From JAQCEJ01 sp040881995 (GTDB lineage: Bacteria; Planctomycetota; Planctomycetia; Planctomycetales; Planctomycetaceae), in contig JBBECD010000025.1 in NCBI GenBank assembly GCA_040881995.1, forward strand, positions 1 through 45,442: 45,442 nucleotides of DNA. The letters run 5' to 3'. Positions 1 through 8,658 of the stretch are shown one piece after another (position 1 is the stretch's first letter; each line of letters starts with the position of its first letter). The notes beneath the pieces are model-generated. The model was not told the origin of the DNA and did not search any database. It saw only the letters and a list, made by a program, of their open reading frames with translations. Position numbers and translations under genes: made by a program.

Positions 1-60
1 CATCTTCAACACCATGCTCACATCGTGCAAATCGCATCCAATCATGATAACATCGCTCAT
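1..60 (-). CDS. IS110-family-like transposase, N-terminal fragment cut by window edge
   Basis: Read on the minus strand from an ATG at 60, the sequence is open for 20 codons to the window edge. It contains I-G-C-D-L-H-D, which resembles the first beta strand and first acidic residue of the RuvC-like DEDD domain of IS110-family transposases. A GAGGA-type ribosome binding site lies about 8 bases upstream (near 67-71), supporting this start. IS110 enzymes move DNA with an RNA guide encoded at the element's non-coding end. Only the N-terminus is visible, so the family call rests on this motif plus the start context. Another RuvC-like or unrelated protein is possible. Confidence 0.65.
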   Translation of the reverse strand, partial: MSDVIMIGCDLHDVSMVLKM

Positions 61-308
61 GGCCAGTCCTCGTTCGAGAGAGTTGAAAAAACTTTTCAAA
101 CACAACCGACGAGTGTACTGGCCTTTCTTGTTTTGCTCTACATGATGACTCTGCGTGAAACCTGCCTTTCCGGCCGACGTCAGGCATTGTCCGCAGCTTT
201 TCGCAGAGTAACGCGGATGAAGTCAGAGTATTCCTCCTCCGCCCTCGTTGCCTCTATTGTAAAATTTCTTCTCCCTTTCGCATCTTATGCAATGGATTCG
301 GTTTACTG
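61..308 (-). ncRNA. Candidate IS110 left end / bridge-RNA-like structured leader
   Basis: This stretch precedes the transposase-like start and has no convincing gene of its own. It holds nested inverted repeats: perfect 8-base arms ACTCTGCG (148-155) and CGCAGAGT (202-209) enclose TGCCT (163-167) and AGGCA (182-186) with CGGCCG at the centre. A separate 7-base hairpin TTGAAAA/TTTTCAA sits at 83-99. In the IS110 group (as opposed to IS1111) the bridge RNA is encoded upstream of the transposase, which fits this placement. That it is a bridge RNA is inference. A 94-codon GTG-initiated frame crosses it at 25-309, but it has no recognisable features and overlaps the transposase start, so I do not call it. 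Confidence 0.25.
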
Positions 309-1484
309 ATGGGAACGAACGTTATCGTTTTGTCGTTCGACGTGATGCCGCTCAGCCTGCTGGGGTGTTACGGCAACGAGTGGGCGCTCACGCCGCATTT
401 TGATCTACTGGCGTGGGAAGGGGTGACGTTCGATCAACATTTTGCCGGCGACGTCGCCCCCGAACGCCGGGAACTGGGCTGGTGGACGGGAAGGACCGAG
501 GCCCCGCCGTCATTCATCGTCCCCGAGGCGACGGCAAAGTTTCTGAAGCGGCTGCGCAAGCGGGGTATCGAATGTTGTTATGTTAATCATGCAAAGTTAG
601 AACCGGCAGCCAACGCGACGAAACCCGTGCGAAAGTCGAAAAAACGGCAGCCAACTCGACTGGAGCGCAGTCTGAAGCAAGGACTGACAGCGCTCGAGTT
701 CCTGCCGCAGCGAAGTGAATCGTGGCTGTTATGGCTGCAATCCGACGGTTTGACCGAACCGATCGATCCGCCGCCGGAGTATCTGGAACTTTACCTCGAC
801 GAACTCGAAGATCTTCCCGAAGATCAGCGGAGTCTCGATCTGATTCACGCGGCGGCGGCGGTGTCGCATCTCGATCATCTTTTCGGCCGTTTCCGCGAAC
901 AATACGAAGAGGCATACGGCGGCGAGGAATTGATCTGGATCGTTACCGCCGCGGGAAGTCGTCCCGTCGGTTTCGAACCCGACGACCGCTCCGCCGCGGG
1001 GCGGATGTCGGAGGGCTTCATCCACACGCCTCTAATCGTCGGATCGTCTCGCGGATCGGCGGAGAACAAATCGAAGACGCCTTCGTTAATCTCGACGAAG
1101 AACGCCGGAACCCGGCGGCAACAACTGGTGCAAACGATCGATCTGTTGCCGACGTTATGCGATCTGTTCGACGTCGAGTGGGACGAACCTTTCGAAGGGC
1201 GCAGCCTGTTGCCGTTGTTGAACGACGCCGCGTTGACGAGCCGGAATCAGATTATCATTCACGAGAGCCAGCGTCGCGCCGGCGTGCGGACCGAGACGGA
1301 GTTTCTCGTTTGCCGGGCTCCGAAGAAAGCCGATCGTCGTCATGCATTCGGCGAAGATCACTTCGGCAAAGAGGTTTTGCTCTATCGAAAACCCGAGGAC
1401 CGTTGGGAGCAGCACGACGTCTCCCGGATGGAACCGGATCTGACGGCGCGACTTTTGCAGCAGATTTTCCCGGTGCCGCGGTGA
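309..1484 (+). CDS. Sulfatase-fold (alkaline phosphatase superfamily) protein, probably inactive
   Basis: A 391-residue protein with the sulfatase N-terminal pattern: a strand ending in Asp11, then C-Y-G-N, T-P-x-x-D-L-L and G-V-T-F-D. Where sulfatases carry the formylglycine signature C/S-x-P-x-R, this protein reads V49-A-P-E-R53: Pro and Arg are kept but the modified residue is Val. The later metal-binding D-H-G loop reads A214-A215-G. Near the C-terminus it regains family features such as H-T-P-L-I-V and a Q-T-I-D-L-L-P-T-L-C-D-L-F stretch. There is no signal peptide, so it is probably cytoplasmic. The ATG is the first start in its frame, open back to a stop at 156, but no clear ribosome binding site precedes it. 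The neighbouring mobile element may have replaced its upstream region. Sulfatase ancestry looks secure; loss of activity is inferred. Confidence 0.8.
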   Translation: MGTNVIVLSFDVMPLSLLGCYGNEWALTPHFDLLAWEGVTFDQHFAGDVAPERRELGWWTGRTEAPPSFIVPEATAKFLKRLRKRGIECCYVNHAKLEPAANATKPVRKSKKRQPTRLERSLKQGLTALEFLPQRSESWLLWLQSDGLTEPIDPPPEYLELYLDELEDLPEDQRSLDLIHAAAAVSHLDHLFGRFREQYEEAYGGEELIWIVTAAGSRPVGFEPDDRSAAGRMSEGFIHTPLIVGSSRGSAENKSKTPSLISTKNAGTRRQQLVQTIDLLPTLCDLFDVEWDEPFEGRSLLPLLNDAALTSRNQIIIHESQRRAGVRTETEFLVCRAPKKADRRHAFGEDHFGKEVLLYRKPEDRWEQHDVSRMEPDLTARLLQQIFPVPR

Positions 1485-1769
1485 GCCGCCGCGTATAATG
1501 GAAGTCGTGGCCGGCGCCGTCGGGAAAGGCGAGCTCGTCTGCGGGGCGCGTCGTCCGATGTTTCTTTGGATTTCGCGGCGTTCCGAGTTGTCAGAAGATA
1601 GTCGCGGAAGCTAATCTACGTCCGGGGCAGGTGCGCCTTGTATAAACGAACGGTATTTCCCGCGCTCGCGTTTTCGCGACGGCACACGCACACAACTTCG
1701 ACTCTGCATTACGGTTCCACGCGACGGCGTCAATCTCTCTTCCTATTACTGCGACGATAAGGATGCTCC
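1485..1769 (+). promoter_or_regulatory. Intergenic leader of the moxR cluster with candidate -10 box
   Basis: This 285-base gap precedes the long plus-strand cluster. A perfect TATAAT lies at 1494-1499, with only a weak TTTTCC-like -35 region upstream at a long spacing. A TATAAA occurs further on, near 1640. An AAGGA-type ribosome binding site sits shortly before the ATG at 1770. No gene or strong hairpin was seen. The promoter assignment is tentative. Confidence 0.3.
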
Positions 1770-2816
1770 ATGTCAGATCAGGACATCGGTCAGGCGGCGG
1801 TGGACAAGCTGGCGAAAGCGCACACCGAAATCCGCGATCAAATTTCCAAAATCATCGTCGGCCAGCACGACGTGATCGAACACTTGATGATCGCGCTCTT
1901 CAGCCGGGGGCACTGTTTGCTGGAAGGGGTCCCCGGGTTGGCGAAGACGCTGATGATCAGCACTCTGGCCCGCTGCCTGTCGATGACGTTTTCCCGCATT
2001 CAATTCACCCCCGACCTGATGCCCGCCGACATCACCGGGACCGATGTGTTGCAAGAGAACCGCGAAACCGGCAAACGCGAGTTTCGCTTCCTGCTCGGGC
2101 CGCTGTTCCACAACATCGTGCTGGCGGATGAAATCAACCGCACGCCGCCCAAAACGCAGGCAGCCCTGCTCGAAGCGATGCAGGAACGGCAGGTGACGAT
2201 CGGACAAAACCGGCATCAACTGGCCGATCCTTTTTTCGTCTTGGCGACGCAGAACCCGATCGAACAGGAAGGGACGTATCCGCTCCCCGAAGCGCAGCAG
2301 GATCGTTTCATGTTCAAGGTGTTCGTTAAATACCCCTCGTTTGAAGAAGAACGGCAGATCGCCAAGCAGACGACGTCGCTGATGACCGACGACATCAAGC
2401 CGGTGCTCTCGGGAGCCGAGATTCTCGAGCTGCAGAAGATCGTGCGGCAGGTTCCGGTGACCGACCACGTCGTCGATTACGCCTTGCTGCTCGTCAGGCA
2501 GACGCGCGTTTCGGAAAGCGGCACGCCCGACTTCATCAACGATTGGCTGAGCTGGGGCGCCGGGCCCCGCGCGGTACAATTTTTGCTCCTCGGGGGCAAA
2601 GCCCGGGCGTTGCTGCACGGCAGATCGTACGTCTCGACCGACGACATCGCGGCCCTCGCGGCGCCCGTTTTACGGCACCGCGTCGTCACGAACTTTTCGG
2701 CCGAAAGCGAAGGGGTCACCCCCGATACCGTCATTCAACGACTGCTGGCAGAAACTCCGTCAAAGGAAGGCGAGCTGACGCGTGACCCAAGACTACAGAA
2801 GATTTTTGCTGCCTGA
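1770..2816 (+). CDS. MoxR-family AAA+ ATPase
   Basis: A 348-residue cytoplasmic ATPase of the usual MoxR length. It shows Walker A G-V-P-G-L-A-K-T (53-60), Walker B I-V-L-A-D-E-I-N-R (about 116-124) and a sensor-1 segment ending A-T-Q-N-P. The R-T-P-P-K-T-Q-A-A-L-L-E-A-M-Q-E insert is the family signature. MoxR proteins act as chaperone-like remodellers, often of VWA-domain partners and frequently beside DUF58 genes, as here. The reading frame overlaps the next gene by 35 bases, so the two are probably translationally coupled. An AAGGA motif lies upstream of the ATG. The specific client is unknown; the VWA proteins encoded immediately downstream are the natural candidates. Confidence 0.95.
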   Translation: MSDQDIGQAAVDKLAKAHTEIRDQISKIIVGQHDVIEHLMIALFSRGHCLLEGVPGLAKTLMISTLARCLSMTFSRIQFTPDLMPADITGTDVLQENRETGKREFRFLLGPLFHNIVLADEINRTPPKTQAALLEAMQERQVTIGQNRHQLADPFFVLATQNPIEQEGTYPLPEAQQDRFMFKVFVKYPSFEEERQIAKQTTSLMTDDIKPVLSGAEILELQKIVRQVPVTDHVVDYALLLVRQTRVSESGTPDFINDWLSWGAGPRAVQFLLLGGKARALLHGRSYVSTDDIAALAAPVLRHRVVTNFSAESEGVTPDTVIQRLLAETPSKEGELTRDPRLQKIFAA

Positions 2817-3693
2817 GGAAATCTCGCGAATTGCCAAGCTCGAAGTTCGGGCGCGCACCATCGTCGAGGGTTTCCTGTCGGGTCTGCACCGCAGCCCCTA
2901 CTTCGGACAATCCGTCGAATTCGTGCAGCACCGCGAGTACACGCCGGGGGACGACTATCGCCGCATCGACTGGAAAGTCTGGTCGAAAACCGACAAATAC
3001 TACATCAAGCAATACGAAGAAGACACCAACCTGCGGACGACGCTCTTGGTCGACGTCAGCGAATCGATGCAGTTCGGCTCGGGGCCGCTGTCGAAATACG
3101 AATACGCCTGCACGATCGCCGCGAGCCTGACGTATCTGTTGCTCCGTCAGCAGGACGCCGTCGGCATGATCACCTTCGACGATCAGGTCCGTTCGCAGAT
3201 TCCGCTGCGGAGCAAACGCAACCATCTGCACGCGATTCTCTCGGGGCTCGATTACTCGAAACCGCAGAAAAAGACCGACATTTACGGCATCATGGAGCAA
3301 ACGGCCAAAGCGCAGTCGCGGCGGGGCATGATCGTGCTGATTTCCGATCTGTTTGCGCCGCGCGAGGGTTTGTTTCGCGGACTCAGAATGCTGCGGCATC
3401 GGGGACACGACGTGCTGGTGTTTCACGTCCTCGACGATCAGGAACTCGATTTTAATTACACAGGGACGACGAAATTTGAAGGTATGGAAGAAGCCGGCGA
3501 ACTCGTCTGCGACCCGCGCTCGCTCCGCGAGGGTTATCTGGCGGCGATGAAGAAATATCTCGACGAGGTGCGCCGTTATTGTGCGAATCAGGTGATCGAC
3601 TATCAGACGATCCGCACCAGCGAACACCTGGACGCGGCGCTGGCCCACTTCATGAATCACCGCATCGGCATGAGAAGCTCGGTCAGACAATAA
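2782..3693 (+). CDS. DUF58 family protein (VWA-like)
   Basis: A 303-residue DUF58 protein starting at GTG inside the end of moxR, with GGAAGG about 11 bases upstream. The hallmark segment runs Y-T-P-G-D-D-Y-R-R-I-D-W-K-V-W-S, followed by K-Q-Y-E-E-D and then D-V-S-E-S, an intact metal-ion-dependent adhesion site (DxSxS) at the start of a VWA-like fold. There is no signal or membrane segment, so it is cytosolic, as expected for a MoxR partner. DUF58 proteins usually travel with MoxR and BatA/BatB-type proteins; the order here is the same. Its biochemical role is not established. The family call is firm. Confidence 0.93.
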   Translation: MTQDYRRFLLPEEISRIAKLEVRARTIVEGFLSGLHRSPYFGQSVEFVQHREYTPGDDYRRIDWKVWSKTDKYYIKQYEEDTNLRTTLLVDVSESMQFGSGPLSKYEYACTIAASLTYLLLRQQDAVGMITFDDQVRSQIPLRSKRNHLHAILSGLDYSKPQKKTDIYGIMEQTAKAQSRRGMIVLISDLFAPREGLFRGLRMLRHRGHDVLVFHVLDDQELDFNYTGTTKFEGMEEAGELVCDPRSLREGYLAAMKKYLDEVRRYCANQVIDYQTIRTSEHLDAALAHFMNHRIGMRSSVRQ

Positions 3694-3730
3694 CAAGTAA
3701 GACAAAAACAAAGGAAATCGGTAATCTCGT

Positions 3731-6118
3731 ATGGAAACGTGGCTGGCACAGCATTTTATTCATCCTGCGATTGCGACAGGGGGAGCTTTCCTGCTGGCCG
3801 CCCCGATTTTCATCCATCTCATCAACCGGCTCCGCTTCAAGCGAGTCCGCTTCGCCGCCATGGAATTCCTGCTGCAAAGCGAGCAGCGCAACCGCCGCAG
3901 GATCTTAATAGAGCAGATCTTGTTGCTGCTGATGCGGTTGTTGATCGTGGCGGGAATCGTCGCGCTCATCTCGCGGCTGATTCTCAATCCCGATCAATTA
4001 TCGATCTTTCAAGGGGCGAAAACGCACCACGTGGTGCTGCTCGACGACAGCGGCTCGATGCGCGACCGCATGGGCGAAACGACCGCCTTCGATCAAGCCA
4101 AAAAAATGATTCAACAATTGATCGCCGAAGGAGCCCAAAGGCCTGAAACGCAGCAGTTCTCGCTGATTCTGCTCTCCGCTCCCGATGCGCCGGTCTTCGT
4201 GCAGCAGGACATCAACTCGGCCTTCGTGCAGGAGTTCGAAACCCGGCTGGAAAACCTCACCTGTTCGCATCAGTCGCTCGACCTCGCCGATGGCATCACC
4301 GCCTGCCGGCAGTTGCTCAGCGAAGACAAAGGGCTGACGAAGAACGTGCACATTCTCTCCGACTTCCGCCGGCCCGACTGGCTCGACCAAAAGGCGGCCG
4401 CCGGCACGCTGCAAGAACTGGACGAGGCCGGCGTCGCGGTCAATCTGCTCAAAATCGTCGCCGAGCGGCATGCCAATCTTTCGATCGCCGAACTGAGCGG
4501 CTCGCTGCAAGTCGCCGCCGTCGGCATTCCTCTCCGGCTGAAAGTCGGCATCAAAAATCACGGCAACCAGACGGTGCAAGACGTCGGTCTGTCGGTGCTG
4601 GCCGACGGCCGAAAACTCCCTTTAAGCATCGTCTTCGAAAAACTCGAACCGGAGTCGGAAGTCGTTCGCGAATTCGACGTCGTTTTCCCGACCGCCGGGG
4701 CGCACAAACTCCGCGTGCAACTCGACGGCGATGCGCTCGCGGAGGACAACGTCCGCTATCTCGCCGTCGACGTCCATCAGACGAACCCCGTGCTGATTAT
4801 CGACGGCAACGCGGTCGATGAAGAATCGTTTTTTCTCACGACGGCGCTGTCGCCCGGTCCGCAGACGACCGGTTATTCGGTCACGATCGAAAATCCGGAT
4901 GCGTTACGTCGCATCCCGCTCGAGGGTTATCAGAGCATTCTGATGATCAACGTCTCGGAACTTGCCCCCGACGCCGTCGCGCTGCTCGAAGATTTCGTGC
5001 GCAACGGAGGAGGCCTGGCGTGGTTCTTAGGCGACGCCGTCAAACCGCGGTTTTACAACGACGTGCTGTACTCCTCGCAAAAAGGGCTGTTCCCCGTGCG
5101 GATCGAACCGGCGCCGCGACTGTTGTCCCGAGACGAACTCTCGAACGAACCCGACCTGAAATTGAGCGACAATCCGATCTTCAGCGTCTTTCGCGGTCAG
5201 AACAACCCGCTCATCGAAATGGTGCACGTCTACCGTTATTTCCCGTTGATGAAAGATGACGCCCCCGCGGAAAACACGAATGCCGCGACGACGGCCGAGG
5301 GGACGGCCGACGCCGACACGCCCGCCGTCGACGTCATCGCCCGCCTGCGGAACGGCGACTCTTTGATGTTCGAACACCGTTACGGCGAAGGGCGGGTGAT
5401 CACGAGTCTTACGTCTGCCGGTCCGCTCCTGGGCAGCGACGGCATCGAATGGAACGACTGGGCGCGCAATCCGAGTTACATCGTCACCATGCTCGAATTG
5501 CAAAAACGAATCGCCCGCTCGAACAGGCAATGGGAAGTCCGCGACGTCGGCGAACCGATCACGGTCGCCGTCGATCCCGCTTTGTACAGCGACACCGTCG
5601 AAATCATCGGACCGGAAGCCACCGGCCAGCGCATCACGCCGGTGCAAGCTCTGCCGCAGGCCGCGAAAAAAGAATCGGATGCGGCTGGTGCCGAGGGAGA
5701 CGCCGGATCGAAACAAGCCGACGGAAAAAATGCGGCCCCCGTGCTGCTGGAAACGCCCTCTTACGAACAGACCGACATTCCCGGCATTTACGGCGTCCGT
5801 CTGACGATGCACGGGCAGAGTCCCGAAGAACAATTCATCGCCTATAATTTTCCCCTGCACGAAAGCGAATTGGCGCTGGCGAGCACCGGAGAAATCCGTC
5901 AAATGCTCGGCGACGGCTCGCGCGTGCAAATTCACGAACCCGGCGATTTCCAGTGGATTCAAGGGAAGGAAGCGGGACAGGAAGTCCGAAACGCCATTCT
6001 GATCGCGCTGTTCGCGTTGCTCGCGGGAGAACAACTCCTCGCCTGCCGCTTGAGTTTTCATCCCACGGCGGGACGCGCAACGGCCGGTCGCGCCGCGGCG
6101 GGAAAGGCGGCGGCATGA
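3731..6118 (+). CDS. BatA-type membrane protein with VWA domain
   Basis: A 795-residue membrane protein. The N-terminus has two helices (about 10-31 and 60-82) flanking a basic F-K-R-V-R-F-A-A-M-E-F-L segment, the classic BatA/aerotolerance N-terminal pattern. A VWA domain follows with intact MIDAS residues D105-D-S107-G-S109. A long beta-rich middle region includes an A/E/T-rich insert (about 515-535) and ends in a helix at about 754-774 and a short basic A/G/R-rich tail. The bulk is probably held at the membrane surface between the anchors. It follows DUF58 after 37 bases and overlaps the next gene by 4 (ATGA), implying co-translation. The family call comes from the N-terminal pattern plus VWA; function is unknown beyond the MoxR/VWA context. 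Confidence 0.85.
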   Translation: METWLAQHFIHPAIATGGAFLLAAPIFIHLINRLRFKRVRFAAMEFLLQSEQRNRRRILIEQILLLLMRLLIVAGIVALISRLILNPDQLSIFQGAKTHHVVLLDDSGSMRDRMGETTAFDQAKKMIQQLIAEGAQRPETQQFSLILLSAPDAPVFVQQDINSAFVQEFETRLENLTCSHQSLDLADGITACRQLLSEDKGLTKNVHILSDFRRPDWLDQKAAAGTLQELDEAGVAVNLLKIVAERHANLSIAELSGSLQVAAVGIPLRLKVGIKNHGNQTVQDVGLSVLADGRKLPLSIVFEKLEPESEVVREFDVVFPTAGAHKLRVQLDGDALAEDNVRYLAVDVHQTNPVLIIDGNAVDEESFFLTTALSPGPQTTGYSVTIENPDALRRIPLEGYQSILMINVSELAPDAVALLEDFVRNGGGLAWFLGDAVKPRFYNDVLYSSQKGLFPVRIEPAPRLLSRDELSNEPDLKLSDNPIFSVFRGQNNPLIEMVHVYRYFPLMKDDAPAENTNAATTAEGTADADTPAVDVIARLRNGDSLMFEHRYGEGRVITSLTSAGPLLGSDGIEWNDWARNPSYIVTMLELQKRIARSNRQWEVRDVGEPITVAVDPALYSDTVEIIGPEATGQRITPVQALPQAAKKESDAAGAEGDAGSKQADGKNAAPVLLETPSYEQTDIPGIYGVRLTMHGQSPEEQFIAYNFPLHESELALASTGEIRQMLGDGSRVQIHEPGDFQWIQGKEAGQEVRNAILIALFALLAGEQLLACRLSFHPTAGRATAGRAAAGKAAA

Positions 6119-8613
6119 TGCTCGATTCCCTTCCTCTGCTGTTGTCTTTCTCGCACTCGCTGACGTCGCTGTTTCACTCGCTGTCGCTGCTCGCCGCCGA
6201 ACCTGCCACGAACGCTTATCGTTCGCTCGAATTCGACTGGCCGGAGACGACCGCCGAGTGGTGGCTGTGGGGGGGCGGACTGGCCTTCGTCGCGGCGGTC
6301 ATTTTCCGCACGTACTTTCGCGACACGCGCGAACTTCATTCGTTCTGGCAAACCTGGCTGATGGTCTTGCGGCTCGGCGCGATCGCCGGGCTGATCGCCA
6401 TCGCCCTCAATCCGCACGAGCGGACGCAGAAGACCGCTTATCGCGAATCGCGCGTCGCGCTGGTTGTCGACACCTCGCTGTCAATGCGGCACTCGGCGAC
6501 CGACGTCGAAACTCCCGAATCCGGAACCGCGGCGACGGCCGGCGCGGCACCTCCGCTCAGCCGAGCGGAAGCGATTCGCGAAGTGCTGGAGAAATCGGAA
6601 CTGGTCGACCAGTTGCGGCAGACGCATCAAGTCACGCTCTACACGTTCGATCGGCAACTCACCGGTCCGCATCATATTTTTCCGAGAAAATCGGCGACGG
6701 GTGAAGCCGTTGCCGCCGCTGAAAAAACCGCCGAAGATCGCCTCAACTGGGAAGAATTGCTGGAACCTCGCGGCCTCGAGACGCGTCTGGGAGAAGGGGT
6801 TCTCGAATTGGTCCGGCAGATCGGAGGGGGCACGTTGTCCGGTGTCGTGGTCTTCAGCGACGGCGTTTCGAATTCGGGGCTCGCCCCCTCGGCGGCTCAC
6901 GAAGCGCTCCTCGAAAAGAAAACCCGGCTCATCGCCGTCGGCGTGGGGAGCACCGAATCTCCCAGCAACGTGCAGATCGCCCGCATCGTCGCTCCCACCG
7001 ACGTGCAGCTCGGCGACGGTTTCGAACTCACCGGTCTGATTCAAGCGCAGGGCATCACCAATCAGAACATCACGGTCGAACTTTGGACGCAGGAAGAAGG
7101 CGAGGGAGAACCCCTTCTCGTCGACAAACAGGACGTCGTCCTCCCCGCCGACGAAGGGACGCCCGCCGAAATCACGTTCTCGCGCACGCCCATTGCCGCC
7201 GGCCGGCTGCATCACAGGTTGAAAGTCGTCGCTGACGGCAAAGTCGTCGACGCCAATGCCGCCGACGATCAACTCGAACACACCGTCAACGTGTTCGATC
7301 GCCCGCTCCGCGTCTTTCTGCTCGCGGGGGGCCCGATGCGCGATTACCAGTTCCTCCGCAACATGCTGTTTCGTCATCCGTCGATCGACGTCGACGTGCT
7401 GCTGCAAACCGGCACGCCGGGCATGAGTCAGGACGCCGACCACATTCTCTTCGCCTTCCCGGACCGCACCGAACTGTTCGAATACGACGTGATCGTCGCC
7501 TTCGACCCGCAATGGACCGTCCTCTCGCGCGAACAGGTCGAATCGCTGTCGCAATGGATTTCGCTCGAAGCGGGAGGACTGATTCTCGTCGCCGGCGACG
7601 TCAACACCCCCGACCTCGCCGCGGCCTCGGGAGAATGGGAACCGCTGCGAGACTTGTATCCGGTCGGCTTGTCGCCTCTCGCCGCCGATTTGCGAGATGA
7701 CGACTCGATCCAGCCGCGGCGCATCGATTGGACCGACGCCGGCCGCGAAGCGGGATTCTTCCAACTCACCGACGATCCGATCGCCTCGGCGGCGGTGTGG
7801 GAAAAATTCCCCGGCATGTTTCGCTGCTACCCGAGTCACGGACAAAAAGCCGGAGCGACCATTTATGCGCTGTTCCCCGATCCGCGGCTACAAACCGAAT
7901 TCGGCTTCCCGGTGCTGATGGCGTCGCAATTCTACGGCGAAGGACGCATCCTCTACTTCGGCAGCGCCGAGTTCTGGCTGCTGCGGGCCATCGACGAAGA
8001 TTACTACGACCGCCTGTGGATCAAGTCGATCCGCGAAGTGGGGCAGGGGCGCATGCGGCGCGGTACGAAACGGGGCACGCTGCTCGTCGAACGGCAGGAT
8101 TACGTCCTCGGGCAGACCGTCACCGTCAGGGCCCGCGTGCTCGATCCGCAGTTTCAGCCTCTCAAGCAGGAATCGGTCGCGCTCGAAGTCAATGACCCCA
8201 GCGGGAAACCGATGGTCCCGCCGCGAAAACTGATGGCCGAACTGAACCGTCCCGGCGAATACTCCGGCAGCTTCCGCGTCGGTATTCCCGGTCGCTATCG
8301 GCTCGAACTCCCCATCCCCGATACACAGCAAACCGCCACGGCGGAAGTCGTCGCCATGCTGCCGCGCCTCGAAGATGAGAACCTCGAACAGGACGTCAAG
8401 GCGCTCAAGGATCTCGCGCAAGACACCGGTGGGCGATACCTATCACTTGCAGAAGCCGCGATAGCCATTCCCGCGTTACTCCCCGACAGCGGCGAAGAAT
8501 ATCTCGTCGATGAACGGCTCAAGACATTATGGGACCGCAACTGGATCTTGATGCTTCTCGTCGGCGTGCTCACCCTGGAATGGCTTTCGAGAAAACTGCT
8601 CAAATTGGCGTGA
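6115..8613 (+). CDS. Membrane VWA protein with glutamine-amidotransferase-like domain
   Basis: An 832-residue protein. I place the start at the ATG overlapping the preceding stop (ATGA); the frame is open further upstream but that part lies inside the previous gene. An N-terminal hydrophobic stretch and helices at about 48-65 and 81-98 precede a VWA domain with D119-T-S121-L-S123. Around 398-496 a segment beginning R-V-F-L-L-A-G-G-P-M-R-D-Y resembles the class I glutamine-amidotransferase-like fold often found in large planctomycete VWA proteins. The closing helix is near 812-826. It is the second VWA protein of the cluster and probably a partner of the BatA-type protein. No catalytic Cys triad was evident in the amidotransferase-like part. 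Confidence 0.83.
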   Translation: MMLDSLPLLLSFSHSLTSLFHSLSLLAAEPATNAYRSLEFDWPETTAEWWLWGGGLAFVAAVIFRTYFRDTRELHSFWQTWLMVLRLGAIAGLIAIALNPHERTQKTAYRESRVALVVDTSLSMRHSATDVETPESGTAATAGAAPPLSRAEAIREVLEKSELVDQLRQTHQVTLYTFDRQLTGPHHIFPRKSATGEAVAAAEKTAEDRLNWEELLEPRGLETRLGEGVLELVRQIGGGTLSGVVVFSDGVSNSGLAPSAAHEALLEKKTRLIAVGVGSTESPSNVQIARIVAPTDVQLGDGFELTGLIQAQGITNQNITVELWTQEEGEGEPLLVDKQDVVLPADEGTPAEITFSRTPIAAGRLHHRLKVVADGKVVDANAADDQLEHTVNVFDRPLRVFLLAGGPMRDYQFLRNMLFRHPSIDVDVLLQTGTPGMSQDADHILFAFPDRTELFEYDVIVAFDPQWTVLSREQVESLSQWISLEAGGLILVAGDVNTPDLAAASGEWEPLRDLYPVGLSPLAADLRDDDSIQPRRIDWTDAGREAGFFQLTDDPIASAAVWEKFPGMFRCYPSHGQKAGATIYALFPDPRLQTEFGFPVLMASQFYGEGRILYFGSAEFWLLRAIDEDYYDRLWIKSIREVGQGRMRRGTKRGTLLVERQDYVLGQTVTVRARVLDPQFQPLKQESVALEVNDPSGKPMVPPRKLMAELNRPGEYSGSFRVGIPGRYRLELPIPDTQQTATAEVVAMLPRLEDENLEQDVKALKDLAQDTGGRYLSLAEAAIAIPALLPDSGEEYLVDERLKTLWDRNWILMLLVGVLTLEWLSRKLLKLA

Positions 8614-8658
8614 GGAATTAACGGGGGAAATGATCCACCGAAATCGATAGGGACGTCT

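Noticed and set aside
25..309. 94-codon plus-strand frame ending at the sulfatase-like start
   Set aside because: No family features, crosses the IS110-like start antisense, and its 1-base overlap with the next ATG is not strong evidence on its own.
722..1498. Arg-rich plus-strand frame inside the sulfatase-like gene
   Set aside because: Overlaps the recognised gene in another frame and has a biased, Arg-rich composition typical of shadow frames in GC-rich DNA.
6481..7845. Long minus-strand frame opposite the second VWA gene
   Set aside because: Shadow of a GC-rich coding region; composition lacks domain motifs and the plus-strand gene is well supported.
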